A model generated the notes under the pieces. The model was given only the letters and a program-made list of their open reading frames with translations. It was not told the DNA's origin and did no database searches. DNA of 63,680 bases from an uncultured Lachnospiraceae bacterium. GTDB taxonomy: Bacteria > Bacillota > Clostridia > Lachnospirales > Lachnospiraceae. Positions 1 through 8,265 of this stretch are shown in pieces. Position 1 is the first letter of the stretch. Each line of letters starts with the position of its first letter. The stretch covers positions 1-63,680 of the forward strand of contig CATLCV010000005.1 in the NCBI GenBank assembly GCA_949893755.1, given 5' to 3'. The position numbers and the translations under genes were made by a program.

Positions 1-323
1 CTCATTCAGCATATTGGTAAGACTTTTGAGCCAAAGATTTTCCTCTGCGGATAACTTTTTTGTGATCAAAATCTGAATGGGAATCAGATCTCCGTATACA
101 TAATAAATTCCCTTTTCTTTTTCTTCGACCCGATATTTTTCTTCACGGGCCTGTCCGTCTCTTTTTTGATGATCAGCACATCAATCTCCATCGGTTTTGT
201 GCCCAGCTGATGCTCATTTTCAAACACCAGGTTGTCCGCGTCTTCTGCCAGTTCCATCTGGATTCCGGCGAAAAACGCAGGATGCCAATACGTTGCATCG
301 TTTTCTTTTTTCTTCTGCTCCAT
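1..323 (-). pseudogene. Rpn-family PD-(D/E)XK nuclease gene, deleted copy, runs off the left edge
   Basis: The first ~60 codons (from ATG at 323) match the start of the related gene at 18385, including the metal-binding segment IDVLIIKK. At 130-140 the sequence jumps, through CCGATATTTTT, to a downstream part of the gene. In the other copy CCGATATTTTT occurs twice (17910-17920 and 18192-18202), so this copy looks like a deletion between two 11-bp direct repeats. The deletion removes the ExK part of the active site (EYK in the other copy) and shifts the frame, leaving a 79-residue product. Rpn proteins are recombination-promoting nuclease-like proteins; this copy cannot be active. The 3' part lies outside the window. 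Confidence 0.75.
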
Positions 324-562
324 AGAAAACCTCCTTATTCTGTTTTTGTCAGGAGATTTTCAATTCCGTTTCAGAAAACCCCCTGCTTATCTGGATAAAA
401 GCACGAATTTTCTGAAAGGACAGGGGATGAAATCCCTTGTATGATATGTCTGAGATATAACGGAATCTGAGATTCCGAAATAATGGAACTTTTAGAAAAT
501 ATGCTTTCCCTCATTCTAGCATAATTTTCCGGGGAAACCAAGATAAAATCAAAATTTATGGG
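1..562 (-). repeat. Left copy of a segmental duplication (direct repeat with 17781-18612)
   Basis: This segment is nearly identical to 17781-18612, apart from the internal deletion at ~140. The match covers Rpn coding sequence plus about 230 bp of upstream non-coding DNA, and ends near the shared string AAACCAAGATAAAAT. Both copies have the same orientation, so they are direct repeats bracketing the ~17-kb polysaccharide locus. Stretches of tens of bases without mismatch suggest a recent duplication or ongoing homogenisation. Confidence 0.85.
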
Positions 563-717
563 TTGGATTTGCAAAAACCGCACAGTTGGAAAAATTTATT
601 TTCATATCATTTACGCCGGGTTATAATAAGTGTGAACGTGATCTTATATGACCGTTTGTGCCGAGAACGGCATGAGCATGAGTATGTCCCGGGCGGGTAG
701 CCTGTCTGCAACCGGGA

Positions 718-938
718 ACTACGGGGCGGATCAGATGGCGGAGACCTGTGAGATCCGGGCTCATATTACGAAAGAGGAGAACCAGGTTCTTCTGCAGGTG
801 TCAGACAGCGGGAAGGGAATGACAGCGGAGTAGCTGCAGTCGGTCCGGGATTTTACATTTCAGCCGAAGGGAAATGGGATCGGCCTGAAAAATATCAGGG
901 ATTGTCTGTCGCTGATCTACCATGAAGAAAGTCAGTAG
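718..938 (+). pseudogene. YesM-type histidine kinase C-terminal remnant
   Basis: The reading frame gives YGADQMAETCEI, then VSDSGKGMTAE, a TAG stop at 831-833, then in the same frame FQPKGNGIGLKNI up to TAG at 936-938. This matches the ATPase domain of the intact kinase at 11372-13138 (YGADVMAQFCRI, VTDNGPGIKEDE, TPKRHGIGIRNI). Only the N, G1 and G2 box region survives; the histidine box and membrane part are absent. It is a decayed fragment with an in-frame stop, probably left from an earlier duplication or rearrangement of the two-component system. Confidence 0.75.
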
Positions 939-978
939 CCAGGCAGACATATGGATTCAGGAAAGGAAAACAAAAGAG

Positions 979-1788
979 ATGACAGAGAAAGAACAGACAG
1001 GAAGCAGGCAACCCGAAACCGTGGATTTATTTATGTTCATGGGACAGTCCAACATGGCGGGACGGGGGATCGTGACCCGGGAGCACAGCCAGGGCGCCCC
1101 TGCACTTATTCAAGGCGCAGGGTATGAATATCGGGCAGTGTCCGCTCCGGGCAGGCTGCATCCCATAGAGGAGCCCTTCGGACGCCTGGAAAACTGCCGG
1201 GGAGGCATTGACGATAGAGATATGAAGACCGGCTCCATGGTGACGGCCTTTGTGAATGCCTATTATGAAAAAACGGGGATTCCCGTTGTGGGTGTTTCGG
1301 CTTCAAAGGGCGGGAGCAGGATCGACCAGTGGCAGCCGGAGGGGGATTTCCTGAATGACGCCATAGCCAGGATGAAGGCGGCGGCCGCATTTCTGGATAA
1401 CAGCCATTATTGGATCAGGCACCGGTTCATGCTCTGGTGCCAGGGAGAATCGGACGGCGACATCGGCAAATCCAGAGAACAGTATTGCCAGGAATTTGAA
1501 CGGATGCTTGACGCCATGCAAAAGGCCGGGATTGAGAAATGCTTTTTGATCCGGATCGGGCAGTACAATGGCTCCGGGGAACAGGATTACGGCGAGATCC
1601 GGGCGGCTCAGGAGTACATTGCGCGGACCAGCGAGCATGTGGTCCTGGTCTCCGGCCTGTTTGTCGGGATGCGGGAACGGGGACTGATGAAGGATGAGTT
1701 CCATTATTACCAGGAAGCCTACAACCTGGTGGGCCAAGAAGCCGGGGAGAATGCGGGGGAAACGGTCCGGACTGCCGAAAATCATTGA
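979..1788 (+). CDS. CE6/SASA-type carbohydrate O-acetylesterase
   Basis: A predicted cytoplasmic esterase of the SGNH superfamily (about 269 residues). The nucleophile block GQSNMAG lies near the N-terminus, the central block is WCQGESD, and the C-terminal DEFHYYQEAYN carries the likely catalytic Asp/His pair. These blocks are typical of CE6 acetyl-xylan esterases and sialate-O-acetylesterase-like domains. No signal peptide is visible, so it probably acts on imported oligosaccharides. ATG 979 is chosen for the upstream AGGAAAGG; an in-frame ATG at 922 overlaps the kinase remnant. It points away from the main operon but shares its theme, removing acetyl groups that block glycosidases. The true substrate (xylan or pectin acetyl) is inferred. 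Confidence 0.8.
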   Translation: MTEKEQTGSRQPETVDLFMFMGQSNMAGRGIVTREHSQGAPALIQGAGYEYRAVSAPGRLHPIEEPFGRLENCRGGIDDRDMKTGSMVTAFVNAYYEKTGIPVVGVSASKGGSRIDQWQPEGDFLNDAIARMKAAAAFLDNSHYWIRHRFMLWCQGESDGDIGKSREQYCQEFERMLDAMQKAGIEKCFLIRIGQYNGSGEQDYGEIRAAQEYIARTSEHVVLVSGLFVGMRERGLMKDEFHYYQEAYNLVGQEAGENAGETVRTAENH

Positions 1789-1862
1789 GCTGCCGGCACG
1801 CGGTTTGAATTGCCGAAAAGCCGTAAAATAAGGGAACATATACGCCTTTCAGGAGGAATTAA

Positions 1863-1890
1863 ATGTCCCGGCAGCAGATAACCGGGACAT
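1863..1890. terminator. Perfect 9-bp hairpin between convergent genes
   Basis: ATGTCCCGG (1863-1871) pairs with CCGGGACAT (1882-1890). It lies between the convergent esterase (ends 1788) and GH28 fusion (ends 1985). No long T-run follows, so it may act as a bidirectional transcript end. The left arm also forms the first codons of an 11-codon reading frame (1863-1898) preceded by a perfect AGGAGG, perhaps the start of a lost gene. The rest of 1789-1984 shows nothing recognisable. Confidence 0.4.
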
Positions 1891-1984
1891 GGTGTTGATA
1901 CGTTTCTACGTGACGACAGATGCAAGCAGCTCTCAACCAGCCGGGCAGCTATGCCTGCCTCTGCAAAAACATGTTCCCCCCGGT

Positions 1985-4192
1985 TCACATTTCAGAAGAT
2001 ACGATTTCCGCACTGTCGATATGCTTCATCCGCATACCGCCCATGCCCCGGCTGCCGTCCCCTGTCCGGATATTTCGGAATACGACATCCCGCAGATGGT
2101 GTCCTTCCTCCGCGAACCCGCACAGCTCCGCCAGTCCGCAGGGCTCTAAGCAGCCCGTTTCTTCGTTCAGGCACTGCCCCGTGATCTCCAGATCGGAAAA
2201 AAGCAACCGCTCAAATACCGGAGGGGTGTCCGCCGGGGGCCCATCGTCATTGTATGTGACCGAATGGACCAGAATCCGCGGCACAGTACAGCGGGATGCG
2301 GAAATCTCCCGGACATATCCGCCCCGCTTCCTTGTCCCTTTGATCTCAATTCCGTAAGCGGAATTTCTGAGGTCGCAGTTCCAGATCTCCACATCCTGGA
2401 TTCCGCCGGATATTTCGCTGCCGATGGCAAAGCCGTGTCCGAACAGGCATTTACAGTCGAAGATCCGGATATGCTCACAGGGGCGGCCGATCTGGTTCCC
2501 TTCCGGATTTTTCCCGGATTTGACCGCCACTGCATCATCTCCGGTATCAAAGGTACACCCGAAAATGACGCAGTTTTCGGAGGAATCAGGATCCCAGCCA
2601 TCCCCGTTCCAGATATTTCGGGAATAAAAGCTGCAGTCATAGGTCAGGATGTTCCGGGAATAGATCATATGGACGTTCCAGCAGGCCCCGTTTTTGAGGG
2701 TAATGCCGCTGATGGAAATATTCTCGGCATTGCAGATGTGGAGCAGCCTGGGGCGGATCCGTCCGGGGATCGTATTTTCATTTTCATATTCCCTGATTTT
2801 TGTTCCAAGGGATTCCAGATATGCGTTCAGGCGTCCCCGTTCTTCCGCGATCACCCGCTCTGCCAGCTGCTTTCCGCCGCCCTCAATGGCGCCCTCTCCG
2901 CGGATCACAACATTGCGGAGCGTGCAGCCCGAATCATGGTCCAGCTTTCCCAGGTTCAGAAGCCCGCTAAGCGTCTCCAGCTCAATCCCTTCAAACCGGC
3001 TCTTCACCCGCGGCAGATAGTCCTCCGGGTTTGCGGAGCCTTTCAGCACGGCCCCTTTTTCCAGGTACAGCTCCATATCGCTGTGAAGCCGCAGGGCCCC
3101 GGTCAGAAAGCTGCCTGACGGAAGATAAACGGCCTGCCCCGGGCCGCAGTCGTCAATCGCCCTCTGCAGGATTGCCGTATTCAGCGTAACACCGTCCCCC
3201 GCGGCAAAATAGGGAGCCTTTGTGACATCCAGGCGCTGCTTTTTCAGTTTCGCCGTGCAGAAGGTTTTTACCTCCGCAAGCGTCCTGCCCTCCCGAACCG
3301 CGCACAGGGTGACCGCATACGTATGTCCCGGCTCCAAACCGTCCAGTCGATAGTGGCTTTCGCATGTTTCCCCTGCCAGCCTTCCATTGCTCCGGATCTG
3401 GTAAATGTCTCCCGCTTCGGAATGCTCCGGAAGCTCCCAGTAGAGCATTGCAGAATCTTCCTGAGGATCGCAGTACACCTCGCGGAAGCGGAACTGCTCC
3501 GCGCGCCGGAGCGTGTCCGTGATAAACGGCACATAGAATTCCCGGATGGCTTCCAGATTCGGATGGGTTCCGGTGGGATGCTCCCCGGGAGCCGGAAGAC
3601 CGTCCTTTAGAATATCAAAAGAATATTTCCGGCACATTTCCGCATCCGACGTATCCAGCCTGCAGTCATCATAGAGGTTCGCGACGGTCACGCCCATGGA
3701 TGCGCAGACGGACAGCTCGATTTTGTGGAGCGCTTCCTGCACGGCTCTGTCCCGGTATCCCAGGCGGTGCACTGCCGTGTAGATCACCTTCGCCCGGGGC
3801 CAGTTTTTCTGTATGGCTCGGACCGTCTCCCGGAACGCGTCCGCAAATGTGCCGCCCCTGCCCCCGTCCCAGCCCCTGCTGTCCGGATCCCCCAGCCGCT
3901 CCAGAATCGGTTCATACGCATCATTCGTCCCACCGTCGAACACCACATAGTCCGGGTCATAACCGTGGAGCTCCTCCGCGGCTGCCCGGACCTGTTCCAG
4001 GATAAGCCCGCCGAGCCCGTCCGGGCCGACCGGGGTGCCGGGCATGATACATGCCCCGTTGTTGGCATATTTCCGGATCTCCATACCCTCCTGCTCTGCG
4101 GCAAATTCCATAAATCCCGCTTTTTTATACAGATGTCCGTCGATGATGCTGTCACCGAATGTAATTACCTTTTTTCCAGTTAAAATTCCCAA
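1985..4192 (-). CDS. SGNH hydrolase - FN3 - GH28 polygalacturonase fusion
   Basis: 735 residues, three parts. Residues 1-235 form an SGNH/GDSL esterase: TFGDSIIDG (Ser15), NNGA (44-47), GGTND (87-91) and THPN (His210). Residues ~236-318 look like a fibronectin-III linker. Residues ~325-735 are a GH28 right-handed beta-helix with NGDGWD (529-534), the Asp pair GDDA (551-554) and GHG (585-587). The usual RIK motif reads EIK (616-618). GH28 cleaves galacturonan-type alpha linkages; the esterase would remove acetyl groups from the same chain. There is no signal peptide, so the enzyme is probably intracellular, acting on imported oligogalacturonides. It is the last gene of the operon, 32 bp after GH115. 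Linking both activities in one chain is inference from the domains. Confidence 0.85.
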   Translation of the reverse strand: MGILTGKKVITFGDSIIDGHLYKKAGFMEFAAEQEGMEIRKYANNGACIMPGTPVGPDGLGGLILEQVRAAAEELHGYDPDYVVFDGGTNDAYEPILERLGDPDSRGWDGGRGGTFADAFRETVRAIQKNWPRAKVIYTAVHRLGYRDRAVQEALHKIELSVCASMGVTVANLYDDCRLDTSDAEMCRKYSFDILKDGLPAPGEHPTGTHPNLEAIREFYVPFITDTLRRAEQFRFREVYCDPQEDSAMLYWELPEHSEAGDIYQIRSNGRLAGETCESHYRLDGLEPGHTYAVTLCAVREGRTLAEVKTFCTAKLKKQRLDVTKAPYFAAGDGVTLNTAILQRAIDDCGPGQAVYLPSGSFLTGALRLHSDMELYLEKGAVLKGSANPEDYLPRVKSRFEGIELETLSGLLNLGKLDHDSGCTLRNVVIRGEGAIEGGGKQLAERVIAEERGRLNAYLESLGTKIREYENENTIPGRIRPRLLHICNAENISISGITLKNGACWNVHMIYSRNILTYDCSFYSRNIWNGDGWDPDSSENCVIFGCTFDTGDDAVAVKSGKNPEGNQIGRPCEHIRIFDCKCLFGHGFAIGSEISGGIQDVEIWNCDLRNSAYGIEIKGTRKRGGYVREISASRCTVPRILVHSVTYNDDGPPADTPPVFERLLFSDLEITGQCLNEETGCLEPCGLAELCGFAEEGHHLRDVVFRNIRTGDGSRGMGGMRMKHIDSAEIVSSEM

Positions 4193-4224
4193 GAGTATCT
4201 CTCCTTTTTTTGTGTGCTTCCAAC

Positions 4225-6261
4225 CTACTCATCCATTCGCAAAAACCGTACAGGCGGATATTTTTTCATCAGCCGGAAAATCTCCGGGTCCGGCAGGTGA
4301 TTTTCTGTCATAAGGATCAGCATCACCCGGCGGTCCTCCTCGGAATAAGTCAGTTCCCTCTGCCAGGTATGGAAATCCGGCCCGTCGTCCAGGTTGCGGA
4401 TATAGCTCATGTATCCGGCCAGCACCCATGCCGACTGCTTCACATCCGCCAGGCACTCATTGGCATAAAACCCGCCCCATTTTCCATGTTCCCTGGCGCG
4501 CATCGCACCGTCGGCGGCAAGGTATTCCTCCCTCGCCAGCCCCGCGTAATAAAACGCCGTTTTATACTGTTCCCTTCCGGCTTCCAAAAGGCTTTCGCAG
4601 AGCAGGCAGGCGCCGCTGTAGCAGTGGAATAAAAGCTGAGCCTGGAGCATCAGGGAATCCCGGAACAGCCTTCTCGGGGCTCCGCCTTGGATCTCGGTAT
4701 CCTTACGCGCGCACAGGTCCAGAAAGCTCCGGTAATTCTCCCTTCCCACGCGGCAGATGTCCCGGTATCGGAGGACCTGCCCTTCCAGGCTTTCGGCATC
4801 CGACATCCACAGAAGATCCTCCGAGGCAGCCTTTGTATGCTTCATATAACGGGAGATCAGAAGGCGGCCCGGATGGGCGGCAAACTGCTCCCCGGCATGG
4901 TCATCCTCATTGGGGCCGTAGGATACCGCATTAGTATGATACTCCCGCAGGCAGTCCGCCACAAGCCGGGCATTTTCTTTTCCGTAATAAATCCTTCCGA
5001 AATCCATGCGGTGCTCTTCGATATCTGCGCTTCCCTGCTTCCATATTTTTGCGATCAGATCCAGATAATAAATATGGGGCTTTACGTTGGAGCAGTTGAC
5101 GAGCCAGTAATCCCCGCAGCCCCTCTCCAGCGCGCGGAGAAGCTCACTCTTTACAAATTCCGGCGGATTGGGCAGCAGGGTGATATGATTGGCTGCCTGC
5201 AGGTCATAAAAGGACACATGATAATAGATTCCTCCACGGCCCGGATCCCCCTCCTTGGGAAGGGAAGGGATCCTTGGATTGTGGTTCCACTGCCGCCGGG
5301 TTACCATTTTCCCGAAACCATTGTCCGCCCAGATCTTGATCACATCGTCGGGAAGGTCCAGAACCCCCTGCTGATAGAGCTCCATCGTTTCCCCGTACAG
5401 GTTCGTACAGCATACCGCGTCCGGCCGTGCCTCCCGCACCAGATCGTACTGGATTCGGATCAGGCGGCTGATGAGCTGTCCCCGTTTTTTCGGGGCATCG
5501 TAAGCCGGATCGTCATCCCAGAAGGGCCGGTCCCCCTGCCCCCGGAATCCCAGATTCCAGATCACATTCAGATCCCGCTGCTGTTCGATCCCGTCCCGCC
5601 AGAGCTGCCGGAAGCGTTCCCCGTATTTGTCATAGGACGCCTCCAGCTCCGGGTACGCGCGGGAAAACATTTCCGCTCCCAGCGGCTCCGCATGGTGGTG
5701 GGTGACATACAGGCCCATATCCGAGGCAAGCTTCCTGTACTTCCTTGAATTTCGATCTGTTCCCGGGATCACCAGATTGCCCCCCAGCCGCAGCAGAGCT
5801 TCGAAAACCATTTCCCACGGCTTCTCTTCACTGTGGTCTACCCGCCATTCCTTGAGGAGCACTTCATCGTTGACAAACCATCCCCGGAACCGGACAGCGT
5901 AAGGCTCTGAGAGCACCCTGTAATCCTCCGGCACCGGGTATCCATCCCTTCTGGATATCTGCTGGTCATTCCAAAACCAAAAATCCGTGATCCCGAGGAG
6001 CGACCTGCTGATCTCATAGATCCCGTATACAAAGCCAAGGCTGCTCCCTGCCCGGAGCAGGAGCCGGTTCCCGGCCGGATCAGCCTGGAGCAGGAAACGC
6101 TCCTCTTCAAGCTCCCCCTGCTCCAGGACCAGGCAAAGGCCCGGATGCTCCGTCTCTTTGCACGAATTGCCGATATCCCGCCGCAGATGCCCGAGTGCAT
6201 GCTCTACGGAAGGAGTATGTATCTCTGATTCAATCCGCATATTTCTATTTAGTTCCATCAT
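4225..6261 (-). CDS. GH115 alpha-glucuronidase
   Basis: 678 residues matching the core of GH115 xylan alpha-1,2-glucuronidases, which release (4-O-methyl)glucuronic acid from xylo-oligosaccharides. Family-like segments are FVYGIYEISR (77-86), THHHAEPLG (187-195), GFRGQGDRPFW (238-248), WADNGFGKMV (311-320) and a following GGIYYHVSFYDL. No signal peptide is present, so it is probably cytoplasmic. It is shorter than many family members (800-1000 residues). The last codons (4225-4255) are made from a fragment of dispersed repeat R2 (CCGCCTGTACGGTTTTTGCG), which supplies the C-terminal residues and stop. ATG 6261 follows AGGA at a suitable distance; 6258 is an alternative. Confidence 0.82.
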   Translation of the reverse strand: MMELNRNMRIESEIHTPSVEHALGHLRRDIGNSCKETEHPGLCLVLEQGELEEERFLLQADPAGNRLLLRAGSSLGFVYGIYEISRSLLGITDFWFWNDQQISRRDGYPVPEDYRVLSEPYAVRFRGWFVNDEVLLKEWRVDHSEEKPWEMVFEALLRLGGNLVIPGTDRNSRKYRKLASDMGLYVTHHHAEPLGAEMFSRAYPELEASYDKYGERFRQLWRDGIEQQRDLNVIWNLGFRGQGDRPFWDDDPAYDAPKKRGQLISRLIRIQYDLVREARPDAVCCTNLYGETMELYQQGVLDLPDDVIKIWADNGFGKMVTRRQWNHNPRIPSLPKEGDPGRGGIYYHVSFYDLQAANHITLLPNPPEFVKSELLRALERGCGDYWLVNCSNVKPHIYYLDLIAKIWKQGSADIEEHRMDFGRIYYGKENARLVADCLREYHTNAVSYGPNEDDHAGEQFAAHPGRLLISRYMKHTKAASEDLLWMSDAESLEGQVLRYRDICRVGRENYRSFLDLCARKDTEIQGGAPRRLFRDSLMLQAQLLFHCYSGACLLCESLLEAGREQYKTAFYYAGLAREEYLAADGAMRAREHGKWGGFYANECLADVKQSAWVLAGYMSYIRNLDDGPDFHTWQRELTYSEEDRRVMLILMTENHLPDPEIFRLMKKYPPVRFLRMDE

Positions 6262-6303
6262 CTTCTGATCCTTCCTGCTGTTTTCAGGAACTGCCCCTAA
6301 ATA

Positions 6304-6354
6304 ACTTACAACTATGACTCATCTGAACTTATCCTGAGCCATAGTTGCAAGTTT
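6304..6354 (-). promoter_or_regulatory. Strong intercistronic hairpin
   Basis: AACTTACAACTATGACTCA pairs almost perfectly with TGAGCCATAGTTGCAAGTT, in the gap between the second permease (ends 6366) and GH115 (starts 6261). Position and stem strength suggest partial termination or mRNA protection, lowering enzyme expression relative to the transporter. No T-run follows. Confidence 0.55.
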
Positions 6355-6365
6355 GTGCCAGTTCT

Positions 6366-7217
6366 TTATCCTTTGATCCCGTCCATCGCGATCCCCTCTA
6401 CAAGATACCGCTGGAAAATGATAAAGATGACCAGCGTGGGAAGCAGGGACAGCAGGGACATGGCGAACAGCGCGCCGTAGTTATTATAGGTATTTGGATC
6501 CAGAAACAGGTTCAATGCCAGCGACAGGGTAAAGCGGTCTGTCGTATTCATGAAGATCAGGGGCTGGAAAAAGTCCTGCCAGATCCAGTAAAACGCGAAA
6601 ATGGATGCGGTCATGAGCGCCGGCTTTACAACCGGAACCAGGATCCGGAACAGGATCTGGATCTTTCCGCAGCCGTCGATCTCCGCCGCCTCGTCCAGCT
6701 CCACAGGGATGCCCCGGAAAAACTGTACCAGCATAAAGATGAAAAATGCCGTTCCGAAGAACCATGGCAGTACGAGGGCGATCCTGGTATCGATCAGATT
6801 CATTTTTTTCAAAATAATATACTGGGGCACCACCATGACCTGGGAGGGGATCATCAGTGTCACCATGACGCAGGAGAACCAGAAGCCCCCGCCCCAGAAC
6901 CGGATCCTGGTAAATGCGTATGCTGCCAGAAGCGAGATGAATACACATCCGGCCATGGCCGCCACCGTGACCAGCACGGTATTTCCAAGGAACCGGAGGA
7001 AGGGTACGCCGGCCACGCCCTCCCATGCGTTCTTGTAATTTGTCGCGGCGTCAAATACCTCCGGAATGAGGGAGTAGGTATTGGTAAACATGGTCTCGTT
7101 GCTTTTAAAGGAGCTGGCCAGAAGCCACAGCATCGGATAGATCATAAAAAATCCGATCACACAGGCTGCGATATGAAATATGGCCGCATCGTATTTTTTC
7201 TTTTTCTTCATGATCAT
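6366..7217 (-). CDS. Sugar ABC transporter permease (CUT1, MalG-like)
   Basis: 283 residues with about six membrane segments. The EAA loop (residues ~175-200, ELDEAAEIDGCGKIQILF) contacts the shared ATPase. It follows the other permease with an ATGA overlap (7214-7217). Together with the lipoprotein at 8266 it forms a CUT1 importer; no ATPase gene is in this locus, as is common when a shared MsmX-type ATPase is encoded elsewhere. The probable substrate is an acidic xylo- or pectic oligosaccharide, inferred from neighbouring enzymes. Confidence 0.9.
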   Translation of the reverse strand: MIMKKKKKYDAAIFHIAACVIGFFMIYPMLWLLASSFKSNETMFTNTYSLIPEVFDAATNYKNAWEGVAGVPFLRFLGNTVLVTVAAMAGCVFISLLAAYAFTRIRFWGGGFWFSCVMVTLMIPSQVMVVPQYIILKKMNLIDTRIALVLPWFFGTAFFIFMLVQFFRGIPVELDEAAEIDGCGKIQILFRILVPVVKPALMTASIFAFYWIWQDFFQPLIFMNTTDRFTLSLALNLFLDPNTYNNYGALFAMSLLSLLPTLVIFIIFQRYLVEGIAMDGIKG

Positions 7218-8128
7218 TCTCCTCCTGATTCATAATATACCCAGCTTTTCTGCGTCTTAAATAAGACAATGGTAAATACGGCGATGATCAGCACCAGTAT
7301 CCATGCAAGCGCGCAGCTGTAGCCCATATCAAAGAAAGTAAACGCCCGGCGGTACAGGTACAGTACGTAAGACAGCGTGCTGTCCAGAGGGCCTCCGTCC
7401 GTAATGATATAGCTTTCCGTGAATACGCGGAAGCCGTTTACAATCTGAAGGATCAGATTGAAGAAGATGGTCGGCGTCAGCATGGGAAGGGTGATCTTGA
7501 CAAAGATCTTCCACTTCTTCGCGCCGTCCATCATGGCGGATTCATATAAGGAATAGGGGATCTGCTTCAGCGCTGCCAGGAAGATCAGCATGGAGGATCC
7601 GAACTGCCATACCCCCATCAGGATGATCACGCCAAGCGCTGTTTTGGGATTTCCGATCAGAGACACCTTCTGCTCCACTCCGAACAGGCCAAGCAGTGAC
7701 ATGATGACACCTTTATTTCCAAAGATCTGCCTCCATACGATAGATACGGCGATACTGCCTCCGATGATGGACGGGATATAATAGATCGTCCGGTATAATC
7801 CAAGCCCTCTGTGCTTCGTATTCAGGAGCATTGCCACCAGGAGCGCGAAGGCCAGGCGCAGCGGAACGAGGAACAGGGCATAGATAAAGGTCACCTTGAG
7901 CGCCTGCCAGAATGTATCGTCATTGGTAAATATCCGGACATAGTTGTCAAATCCGATGATCTGCGCGTCATTCAGAAGATTAAAATCTGTAAAGGAATAG
8001 TAGATCGAGATCAGCATCGGCAGAAACCACATCAGCACGAAGCCGAACAGCCAGGGAGCCAGCATCGCGTAGCCGGCAATATTGTCGCGGCGTTTATAGA
8101 CCGGTCTGCTTTTTTTCTTTTTATTCAT
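7214..8128 (-). CDS. Sugar ABC transporter permease (CUT1, MalF-like)
   Basis: 304 residues, six predicted membrane segments, EAA loop at ~195-217 (YESAMMDGAKKWKIF). ATG 8128 is chosen because GGAGGTGG lies just upstream; an in-frame ATG at 8176 would start inside the hairpin at 8144-8180 and lacks a ribosome site. Its stop overlaps the start of the second permease by 4 bp, implying translational coupling. Confidence 0.9.
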   Translation of the reverse strand: MNKKKKSRPVYKRRDNIAGYAMLAPWLFGFVLMWFLPMLISIYYSFTDFNLLNDAQIIGFDNYVRIFTNDDTFWQALKVTFIYALFLVPLRLAFALLVAMLLNTKHRGLGLYRTIYYIPSIIGGSIAVSIVWRQIFGNKGVIMSLLGLFGVEQKVSLIGNPKTALGVIILMGVWQFGSSMLIFLAALKQIPYSLYESAMMDGAKKWKIFVKITLPMLTPTIFFNLILQIVNGFRVFTESYIITDGGPLDSTLSYVLYLYRRAFTFFDMGYSCALAWILVLIIAVFTIVLFKTQKSWVYYESGGE

Positions 8129-8143
8129 ATTATCCACCTCCGA

Positions 8144-8180
8144 ATTTGTGACCAATCTGCACGGCAAACTGGTCACAAAT
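8144..8180 (-). promoter_or_regulatory. Hairpin between binding protein and permease genes
   Basis: ATTTGTGACCA (8144-8154) pairs perfectly with TGGTCACAAAT (8170-8180). It lies in the 137-bp gap after the solute-binding protein and just ahead of the first permease's ribosome site. Such hairpins usually let the binding protein accumulate over the permeases. Its arm resembles the GTCACCAATTT end of repeat R1, so it may be a domesticated repeat. Confidence 0.6.
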
Positions 8181-8265
8181 CCTGTATCGTCTTATAACAT
8201 TTTTATCGGTTCCATATTCTATCCGTGATTCGTCAGTCAAAAGGTCTTATATTTTACCTGGCGGA

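Noticed and set aside
648-833. A genuine 61-residue protein
   Set aside because: The frame continues after its TAG with histidine-kinase residues, so it is a remnant rather than a small gene.
2264-3118. 284-codon plus-strand frame opposite the GH28 fusion
   Set aside because: Antisense to a gene with intact catalytic motifs; composition is a shadow of its codon bias.
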